From contig DLXL01000373.1 in the NCBI GenBank assembly GCA_003448025.1, positions 633 to 6,087 of the forward strand: a stretch of DNA of 5,455 nucleotides, in the 5' to 3' direction. Origin of the DNA: Saprospirales bacterium. Its GTDB lineage: Bacteria; Bacteroidota; Bacteroidia; Chitinophagales; Saprospiraceae. Shown here piece by piece: positions 1 through 5,455 of the stretch. Under the pieces are notes generated by a model. The model saw only the letters and a program-made list of their open reading frames with translations, made no database searches and was not told the DNA's origin. Position 1 is the first letter of the stretch. Every line of letters begins with the position of its first letter. A program made the position numbers and the translations under genes.

Positions 1-3
1 CCT

Positions 4-21
4 CGGCGGCTAAACCCGCCG
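4..21. repeat. GC-rich inverted repeat just upstream of the hydrolase gene
   Basis: The 6-base arm cggcgg at 4-9 is the exact reverse complement of ccgccg at 16-21, separated by the 6-base spacer ctaaac. Transcribed, it would make a short, strong hairpin ending 7 bases before the hydrolase ATG. It could be the tail of a terminator for a gene to the left, or a dispersed GC-rich palindromic repeat. No T-run follows it, and the window edge hides the left context, so the role is open. Confidence 0.5.
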
Positions 22-28
22 CTACAAC

Positions 29-1009
29 ATGTCCCTCACCACCTCCAAACGCGTTGCCATCATTCGAAAATGGCTGGGTATTCTGAGCATCTCGCGGATG
101 ATCAGGTGGGCCATCATTTTTGTGCTCACATGGTGGGTGTGGACAAACTGGCACGATGATCTGCCGGTTGCGCAAGGTGTGGAACGGTATGCATTCCCGG
201 ATTCCCGATTTATACGGGTTGACAATATGGATATCCACTATCGTTCCAGTGGCAAAGGCGATCCCATTTTATTACTGCACGATGCACAAAGTTCCTTGCA
301 TACCTGGGCAGGATGGACCAGTAAACTTGCTGAAAAACAGCAGGTTATCAGTGTAGACCTGCCCGGATTCGGTTTGAGTGCGCCGCATCCACAGGGAAGC
401 TACAGCGCCTTCATGTACGCCAGTTTTCTCGACAGTTTTTTACAAAAACTCAACCTAAAAAAGGTATCACTGGCCGGCTGCGGACTCGGGGCGCAAATTG
501 CCTGGCAGTTTGCCGCCGAATCGCCGCAACGCGTAGATAAACTGATACTTCTAGACGCCCCCGGCTTTGAAGATAAAAAATCAGACCCTATCAACTGGCT
601 GGCCAGCACCCCGGTCATTAATCGCTCCCTTTGGAAGGTAACCCCCAGATCGTTCATCAAACTTTCTTTGGAAGATGTCTGGGCCGACGATGCTCTGGTA
701 ACCGACTCCCTCGTGCAACGGCATTTCGATCTCTCCCTACTGCCCGGACACCGCAAGGCGTTCACTGACCGGGCTTCCGTGCGCGATAACCGGCCGCCTA
801 TCGACCTCATAGAGCGCATCACCGCACCCACACTCATCCTCTGGGGCGCAGAAGACACCCGCATTTCGCCCGAACATGCCTACGATTTCCACAAGCGTAT
901 TCGCGGCGCTGTGCTCAAAATTTACCGCAATACCGGCCACTGGCCCCAGGAAGAAAATCCGGCCCAGACAGCCGAGGATGTACAGGCGTTTTTGGAAGGT
1001 AAGTTTTGA
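29..1009 (+). CDS. Membrane-anchored alpha/beta-hydrolase-fold protein with a substituted nucleophile (probable pseudoenzyme)
   Basis: The 326-residue product has a basic N-terminus (K7, R8, R13, K14, R23, R26), one hydrophobic segment at about 24-41 and then an acidic DD. This predicts a signal anchor with the catalytic domain in the periplasm. The rest reads as a full alpha/beta-hydrolase: the LLLH strand end at 81-84, DLPGFGLS at 110-117, the nucleophile-elbow region SLAGCGLGA at 147-155, a cap region at about 183-250, the acid loop LWGAED with D276, and GHWPQEENP with H304. The acid and histidine are present, but the elbow reads G-C-G-L-G where the family has G-x-S-x-G, so glycine 152 replaces the nucleophile. 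The oxyanion-hole HG is HD (H84-D85). Classical ester hydrolysis is therefore doubtful; a binding or regulatory role is possible. The ATG at 29 is preferred over the internal ATG at 98 because it keeps the positive residues before the membrane segment. No Shine-Dalgarno sequence is visible, as is usual in Bacteroidota. The stop lies 6 bases from that of the convergent neighbour. The substrate cannot be named. Confidence 0.88.
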   Translation: MSLTTSKRVAIIRKWLGILSISRMIRWAIIFVLTWWVWTNWHDDLPVAQGVERYAFPDSRFIRVDNMDIHYRSSGKGDPILLLHDAQSSLHTWAGWTSKLAEKQQVISVDLPGFGLSAPHPQGSYSAFMYASFLDSFLQKLNLKKVSLAGCGLGAQIAWQFAAESPQRVDKLILLDAPGFEDKKSDPINWLASTPVINRSLWKVTPRSFIKLSLEDVWADDALVTDSLVQRHFDLSLLPGHRKAFTDRASVRDNRPPIDLIERITAPTLILWGAEDTRISPEHAYDFHKRIRGAVLKIYRNTGHWPQEENPAQTAEDVQAFLEGKF

Positions 1010-1015
1010 GTAGTA

Positions 1016-3133
1016 TTAATTTGTCACCACCAATTTTTCTATCTTGCCTCTTCCGGATGTACCCGAAACATGGATTAAATACAAACCGGATGCAGCCAAA
1101 TCAACAGGTATCGTCAGAATTGCAGGTATAAATGCGTTAACAGGAACCTCTCCCTGTCCAATAACGGTCCCGGTAGTTGATAATAACTGCCATTGCAAAG
1201 TTTCTGAGAATGTAGAAAATAATTCGATTTCCGGATTTTGCCCAATTTGAATAGGATTGGTTAATAAACGCATGTCCAGAGGCTTTATCCTCTGGAAGTT
1301 TGGCTCGAAACCTGCTGATGTACACAATCCTTGAATTTCATAAGCACCCATATCTACGGTGTCGCAATACACACGGGGTAAACCTGAAAAATCATGATTT
1401 ATGTGCAAGGAATCCGTCACGGCATTGCTGCCACGGTTACGTCCAGGGTAATTGCCATAGGTTCGAAGTCCGAGTCCATTGCCCGTTGAATCGATAAAAT
1501 TTGGCCATTGACCGTAAATCATGCCTTCCTGACAAGGATCAAATCCATTGTTGTAAGTACAATCTGATAGGTGTACCATGGAATGCTCCACCAAATAATC
1601 GTTCAGGGTAAAATTCATGGGGTCGTTGTTGTAAAACAGCCTATGCACCCCCTCTGTTTGGGGCTCCCAAATGACGGAATTCAGAATTTGCATAGTCTGT
1701 ACCAGATCCTCCGGATTACTGTCAGCGCCCCAATATTTGACAAAAGGGATATCCCCGTTTCTGTAAAAAGAGCAATTGGCCACGCGTGTATGTGAAATGC
1801 CTGGGTCTCCCCCCAATGCTGCAACAGCGCCATCATTGTACATAAAAACACAGTTGGTAAGGGTGTTCTTGTTTCGCCTTAGTGTGCCAAAAGCTGCTCG
1901 ATAATAAAACCCTGCGGCCACGGAGGCGGCAAGTGTTTTATTGCCCATAAAATAACACCGGTCTACCAAAACATCTGAATTAACACCATCCCCCGCTTCA
2001 ACTAAAATACCGCCGCCGCCATTTTGAGATATATTGCTCTCAAACAGACAGTTTCGAATCTGGCAGTTGATATGGTTTAGAAAAAAAGCACCTCTAATTG
2101 CAATTCCACCACCAATACCACTTTTATTCAAGAAAAAGCGACTGTTTTGGACAATCACTCCAACGGTATCAATCCATCCGTCTCCGGGAACCATAAATTC
2201 AAACCCGCCACCTGCGCCGGCATTCATATGGTTGGCTGTAAAATTACAGCTGTCTACTTCGAAATGAGTCTTTTGTCCACCTATTCGGACAAATGCGCCA
2301 CCGCCTTCAATCACGGTATCTTTTACAAATGTACAACGCCTTAAACGCAGGGTATCTGTAATGCCCTCCATGTAAATGCCTCCGCCAAGAGATGTCTTGT
2401 TAGCTTCAAAATGGCAATCGGTAATATTAAACGGATTACCTGTTAGGTTAGCACCAAAAGTATAGATGCCTCCGCCATACAGCTGAGATTGGTTTGATTT
2501 AAAGATACAATTTCTGATAACTGGTAAGCAATGGGTAAAATCGTTGGCTACACAAGCGAGCCCGCCGCCAGCACCTGAACGATTTCTTTCAAATACACAC
2601 TGTGCAATAATCGGGGATGCTACCGGCCAATTCAGATCTGAACTGACCAATACACCGCCTCCGTAAGAATGTGGAAAACCAACAGAAATATCCTCGCCAT
2701 ATCCTTGTGTAATCGTAAAACCATCCAATATGGTTTGCTCATCGCCCTGATAAATGGTTACCACATGAAAGGAATTGTCGGTTCTCACCCCACTTACACC
2801 AATATCACCGCTCAAAATGCTTTTGTGTATGGATGGTTGGCGCTGGTCAAGCAGGGTTTCTGTGCCGCTAAAACCACCGTATAACTTTACACCTTTAGGT
2901 AAGTTAAAAGAAACCTCCCTGTCTGTACCTGAAGTAGGCATATACAAACCTTGGGCTACCCAAACCTGATCGCCAGTGGCAGCGGTAGTCAGTGCAGTTT
3001 GTAAACTGGTATAGGCATCGGTCCAGGAAGCGCCGGTAGAAGCGCCGGTAGCTGTTTGGTTAACGTAGATTATTTGTTGGGAAAATGCGGGAGAACATAG
3101 CCCTGCCAGCAAAAAGAATAGGAGGAATCGCAT
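1016..3133 (-). CDS. Secreted right-handed beta-helix protein with choice-of-anchor-Q-like region and T9SS-type C-terminal domain
   Basis: The 705-residue product begins with a clear Sec signal peptide (MRFLLFFLLAG, cleavage near AFS-QQ at 18-19). Residues 22-110 form the familiar opening of Bacteroidota beta-helix proteins (IYVNQTATGAS, ASWTDAYTSLQTAL, GDQVWVAQGLY, GVKLYGGFSGTET). About eleven coils follow at 172-490, with a repeating C-x-F-x-x-N then GGG-[IAF] pattern resembling the FxxN/GGAI repeats of chlamydial polymorphic membrane proteins. Residues 575-601 (DFSGLPRVYC then VDMGAYEIQ) match the end of choice-of-anchor Q regions. The last 80 residues resemble a type A T9SS sorting domain, ending SGLYLIHVSG and KIEKLVVTN, although the usual YPNP opening is degenerate. 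It is probably exposed on or released from the cell surface as an adhesin-like or carbohydrate-contacting protein; no catalytic residues can be identified. The frame stays open upstream to a TTG at 3184, but the ATG at 3133 puts the signal peptide at the N-terminus. It lies 68 bases downstream of the protease gene on the same strand and may share its transcript. Confidence 0.9.
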   Translation of the reverse strand: MRFLLFFLLAGLCSPAFSQQIIYVNQTATGASTGASWTDAYTSLQTALTTAATGDQVWVAQGLYMPTSGTDREVSFNLPKGVKLYGGFSGTETLLDQRQPSIHKSILSGDIGVSGVRTDNSFHVVTIYQGDEQTILDGFTITQGYGEDISVGFPHSYGGGVLVSSDLNWPVASPIIAQCVFERNRSGAGGGLACVANDFTHCLPVIRNCIFKSNQSQLYGGGIYTFGANLTGNPFNITDCHFEANKTSLGGGIYMEGITDTLRLRRCTFVKDTVIEGGGAFVRIGGQKTHFEVDSCNFTANHMNAGAGGGFEFMVPGDGWIDTVGVIVQNSRFFLNKSGIGGGIAIRGAFFLNHINCQIRNCLFESNISQNGGGGILVEAGDGVNSDVLVDRCYFMGNKTLAASVAAGFYYRAAFGTLRRNKNTLTNCVFMYNDGAVAALGGDPGISHTRVANCSFYRNGDIPFVKYWGADSNPEDLVQTMQILNSVIWEPQTEGVHRLFYNNDPMNFTLNDYLVEHSMVHLSDCTYNNGFDPCQEGMIYGQWPNFIDSTGNGLGLRTYGNYPGRNRGSNAVTDSLHINHDFSGLPRVYCDTVDMGAYEIQGLCTSAGFEPNFQRIKPLDMRLLTNPIQIGQNPEIELFSTFSETLQWQLLSTTGTVIGQGEVPVNAFIPAILTIPVDLAASGLYLIHVSGTSGRGKIEKLVVTN
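1664..2620 (-). repeat. Protein-level tandem beta-helix coils (C-x-F-x-x-N ... GGG repeats)
   Basis: Within the beta-helix protein (numbered from the ATG at 3133) about eleven degenerate coils recur every 26-35 residues in most cases. Aligned cysteines are seen at C179, C209, C240, C267, C296, C362, C393, C428 and C454, with serine at the equivalent place in two coils (S331, S486). Examples are CVFERN, CIFKSN, CHFEAN, CNFTAN and CLFESN. Most are followed 5-9 residues later by GGG, which at the DNA level produces recurring GGCGGAGGC-like stretches. The last two or three coils lose the glycine triplet, consistent with a cap at the C-terminal end of the helix. Confidence 0.8.
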
Positions 3134-3147
3134 AGTAACGGAGAGAA

Positions 3148-3185
3148 TTTGGGTACTCCAGTTAACTTTTACCGGAGTACCCAAA
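3148..3185 (-). terminator. Perfect 12-base inverted repeat between the two T9SS-cargo genes; terminator-like or intercistronic hairpin
   Basis: On the plus strand tttgggtactcc (3148-3159) is matched exactly by ggagtacccaaa (3174-3185), with a 14-base loop. In the minus-strand transcript the hairpin begins 16 bases after the protease stop codon, and its last base is 14 bases before the beta-helix ATG. It is followed by UUCUCUCC, which is pyrimidine-rich but not a true U-run. It may be a weak or partial terminator that reduces expression of the second gene, an mRNA-stabilising or processing element, or a protein-binding palindrome. The pairing is certain; the function is inference. Confidence 0.5.
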
Positions 3186-3201
3186 GGTTAATGGTGACAG
3201 G

Positions 3202-5455
3202 TTAAGGCAGGGATTTGACAATGATACCGGAATAGGTCAGATTGCCCATCTTGACAGTATAGTTAATTGGGCCATTGGCTAAGCCCGATAAACTTGGGAA
3301 GGTGTAAAAATTAGGCCCCGAACTGTAGGATTGTGAAGTATTGATAACGCCACCCAAATAATCTGAAAGCCGAATTTCAACTACCGACGGTTGGTTAAGC
3401 TGAAAGCCAAAAGTGACTGTACTTGAAGCCGGGTTAGGATAGATAGTGGCCAGTGAGCCCACCGGGCTAACCTTTTGGTAGCTAAACACAACATTCCCCT
3501 GCATGGACTCAATATCCCCATCATAAAAAATATTCATGCCGGAAGAATCTTTCAGGTCGAATACATCTGACAATGAACAAAAGCCATCCAACGCTTTAAA
3601 GTGTAGTTTGAAGAGCGTTTTTGAGGTTGTAAAGGATTCTGGCAGAAAATCACTTCTGTGCCACAAGGTACGGATCTCATCACCAGTTTTTTTAAAATAT
3701 TCAGGGTTATAATCCACCAGGTTTCCTAATGAACTTCCGAGGTAGCTCAGTTTGGTATCATCAAACTGCATACACAAGTCATAAGCTAACAAAGGTTGGC
3801 TCACACTTCCTTGTACACTAATGGTAATGATATCATTGTTTTGTACACAAACCCCGCCAACAAAGCATGAACTGACATCCCCATCATTGGGATTCAACAG
3901 TTGATCAATTACCATATCGCAGTTCAAATCACCCATTTTGATCCCCCGGAATGACCAGGTTGCCGGATTAGCTGCCGAAGCATCGTCCATGTCCAATACT
4001 ACTTCATCGAGATAATCCGGGTAATTCAGTCCGGAGTAAGTTGCAGTAAATGGATTGTTTACAAATCCAATAGCGAAATTTGAGTTGTTGAAGTAATATT
4101 CCGGAATATAATGCCAGGTTCCTGCTGGAAAATCAGGTGTAATACCTAAGGCCACTCTGATAATCGATGCTTGGTCAAAAGTGGTAATCGTGCCACTCAT
4201 GTTAACATCAGCTGCAATATACTGATACGGGTTTGAAAAAGGAATTTGGTTGTTAATATGTTTGCCGATTAAGACCACATCATATATATCACAGTTATTA
4301 AATGGTGCATAATTCGGTGGCACAATCGTAGGGTCCAACAAAACCTGACTAACATTAGGATGGCTGACAACAGGGTTTATGGTGACATACGACAAATTAG
4401 AGTAGTCGTTTCTGAAGTGCAGATATTCTCCGTTATTATTAGTTCTTGGTCTAGAACCTTCCCAGCCGGTAACCTCATTCCTCATATCAATTAGGATGCT
4501 CTTTATTGGAGTGATGTCAGGATTTGGGGCAGATGCTTGACAATATTTACTCACAAAGCCGTTTTCTGCAATGTCATTATTGCAGGATGGGTTTGCTGAC
4601 AACAAAAAGGTTCTGGCAGGATGGTTATTCAAGTAGAATTTCATCCGGTCAACTTGCCCATCCGTAAATCTTTGGCTTGCGCAATTGTGGTAAGACATGA
4701 CGTTATCAGTAAAATAACCAACATACGTATAGGTTACAGGGGGCTGATTAAAATTACAGGTGAGCGTACATGGTGTGGTGGCTGTTGGACATTCCTGTTG
4801 ACATAAAAGCGTTATTGGTCCTGGATCATGAGGTGTATCCGGAACCATATCTGTATTATTGGCAGGATCCTCCAAAAGGCATAGAGAAGGGCCTGCATAT
4901 AAGACCGTATGTGTATGAAAAAGGCCAAAATAATGGCCCAGTTCATGAGCAAGAGTATGAGTATAACTCCCAAAATCATTACTAAGGACAATAAAATTGT
5001 TAGGAGCAGATAACCAAGGGAAGCCTGCTTTTGCACTTGCATTGTCCACTGATTTCACGATGTAGACATTTATCGCATTATCCAAATGGTAAGTGTTATA
5101 GAGTCCCTCCCGGTCCTCACCAAAATTAAATTCTGTGTAGTTGGTCGAATTGATGTGATGGTAACCACAAACATAAAAACTTAAAAAACCGTCAAATACA
5201 GCATTTGCCGCTGCAATTTCTTCACTAACTCTGTAATCATTGTATGGTGGATTACCGGAATTATCATTCACATAAATAATGTGTAAAGGAATCGAAAGTT
5301 CTGAATTAAGACTTGCAGCGGGAACTAAAACTGAATTTTCAAAAAGTAGAGAAGCCTGATAGTCTTCAGGAGTTGCCTCAAAGCATCTCGGAACATCCTG
5401 TGCGATTAGTGGTTGATAAATGGACAGAAGCAAAACAACCGTGAGCCGTGAGAAA
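3202..5455 (-). CDS. Secreted M43-type (pappalysin-like) zinc metalloprotease with dockerin-like, cohesin-like and T9SS sorting domains; 5' end truncated by the window
   Basis: Residues are numbered from the codon at 5433. The frame remains open to the window edge, adding FSRLTVV before LLLSIYQPLIAQ, so this is the tail of a signal peptide and the true start lies outside. The catalytic domain (about 45-275) has the metzincin zinc motif HELGHYFGLFH (ligands H163, H167, H173; base E164), then VPDTPHDPG at 197-205, the Met-turn NVMSYHNC at 244-251 (M246) and FTDGQVDRM at 256-264, the order typical of family M43. After it come an Ig-like or carboxypeptidase-regulatory-like stretch (about 305-375), a dockerin-like stretch (383-431, calcium loop D409, N411, S413, D420), GDLNCD at 501-506, a cohesin-like stretch (530-652) and a type A T9SS domain opening IYPNPA at 664. 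It should be an extracellular protease that is either anchored or released. C17 may be a propeptide cysteine switch. No promoter is visible because the 5' end is missing. Confidence 0.92.
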   Translation of the reverse strand, partial: FSRLTVVLLLSIYQPLIAQDVPRCFEATPEDYQASLLFENSVLVPAASLNSELSIPLHIIYVNDNSGNPPYNDYRVSEEIAAANAVFDGFLSFYVCGYHHINSTNYTEFNFGEDREGLYNTYHLDNAINVYIVKSVDNASAKAGFPWLSAPNNFIVLSNDFGSYTHTLAHELGHYFGLFHTHTVLYAGPSLCLLEDPANNTDMVPDTPHDPGPITLLCQQECPTATTPCTLTCNFNQPPVTYTYVGYFTDNVMSYHNCASQRFTDGQVDRMKFYLNNHPARTFLLSANPSCNNDIAENGFVSKYCQASAPNPDITPIKSILIDMRNEVTGWEGSRPRTNNNGEYLHFRNDYSNLSYVTINPVVSHPNVSQVLLDPTIVPPNYAPFNNCDIYDVVLIGKHINNQIPFSNPYQYIAADVNMSGTITTFDQASIIRVALGITPDFPAGTWHYIPEYYFNNSNFAIGFVNNPFTATYSGLNYPDYLDEVVLDMDDASAANPATWSFRGIKMGDLNCDMVIDQLLNPNDGDVSSCFVGGVCVQNNDIITISVQGSVSQPLLAYDLCMQFDDTKLSYLGSSLGNLVDYNPEYFKKTGDEIRTLWHRSDFLPESFTTSKTLFKLHFKALDGFCSLSDVFDLKDSSGMNIFYDGDIESMQGNVVFSYQKVSPVGSLATIYPNPASSTVTFGFQLNQPSVVEIRLSDYLGGVINTSQSYSSGPNFYTFPSLSGLANGPINYTVKMGNLTYSGIIVKSLP

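Noticed and set aside
479..481. Cysteine 151 as a direct replacement nucleophile, as in dienelactone hydrolases
   Set aside because: Those enzymes have G-x-C-x-G with cysteine at the nucleophile position; here cysteine is one residue earlier, so equivalence cannot be assumed.
400..864. Open frame of 154 codons antisense to the hydrolase gene
   Set aside because: It lies wholly inside a gene with a clear protein family, has a low-complexity Ser/Arg-rich product and no recognisable domain; it is a shadow of the codon usage.
2081..2087. Seven-A run in the beta-helix gene (and a seven-T run near 3687 in the protease gene) as phase-variation tracts
   Set aside because: Both runs are short, in frame and encode ordinary residues; nothing else suggests slippage.
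1664..2620. Recurring GGCGGAGGC-like DNA as a CRISPR or DNA repeat array
   Set aside because: Spacing is irregular and the repeats are explained by the glycine-rich coils of the encoded protein.
3134..3184. TTG start at 3184 for the beta-helix protein, adding 17 residues before the signal peptide
   Set aside because: The extension is not hydrophobic, runs through the intergenic hairpin and would bury the signal peptide; the ATG at 3133 gives a textbook signal peptide at the N-terminus.
3184..3200. A Bacteroidota-type promoter (TAnnTTTG -7 box) in the gap between the two minus-strand genes
   Set aside because: Only an imperfect AACCTTTG is present, and I find no TTG at a suitable distance upstream.
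1..5455. A previously undescribed defence or mobile system
   Set aside because: No nuclease, recombinase, helicase, toxin-antitoxin or phage-like gene is visible; the three genes have recognisable folds and an ordinary secreted-protein context.

Overview
The window looks like chromosomal DNA from a member of the Bacteroidota, most plausibly a Saprospiria/Chitinophagia-like lineage. Two of its three genes encode large proteins with an N-terminal signal peptide and a C-terminal domain like those recognised by the type IX secretion system (T9SS), which is confined to this phylum group. One of them also carries the dockerin-like stretch that is common in secreted proteins of Saprospiraceae-type genomes. 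The lineage is inferred from protein style only, not from a marker gene.

Layout. Bases 1-28 hold a short GC-rich inverted repeat. From 29 to 1009 on the plus strand there is a membrane-anchored alpha/beta-hydrolase-fold protein whose nucleophile serine is replaced by glycine. It converges, with only 6 bases between stop codons, on a minus-strand pair. The first gene of that pair in transcription order (5455 down to 3202, 5' end outside the window) is a secreted M43-type (pappalysin-like) zinc metalloprotease with dockerin-like, cohesin-like and T9SS sorting regions. The second (3133 down to 1016) is a secreted right-handed beta-helix protein with about eleven Cys/Gly-rich coils, a choice-of-anchor-Q-like region and a degenerate T9SS sorting domain. 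The 68-base gap between these two genes contains a perfect 12-base inverted repeat.

How the genes fit together. The two minus-strand genes may be co-transcribed and both products should be exported by Sec and then carried across the outer membrane by the T9SS, giving a surface-attached or released protease and an adhesin-like or surface beta-helix protein. The plus-strand hydrolase has a higher G+C content by hand count and no visible functional link to them. I see no RNA gene, CRISPR array, insertion sequence or phage gene. I do not see evidence for a new multi-gene system; the most noteworthy points are the apparently dead hydrolase active site, the dockerin-like plus cohesin-like arrangement within one protease, and the intergenic hairpin.
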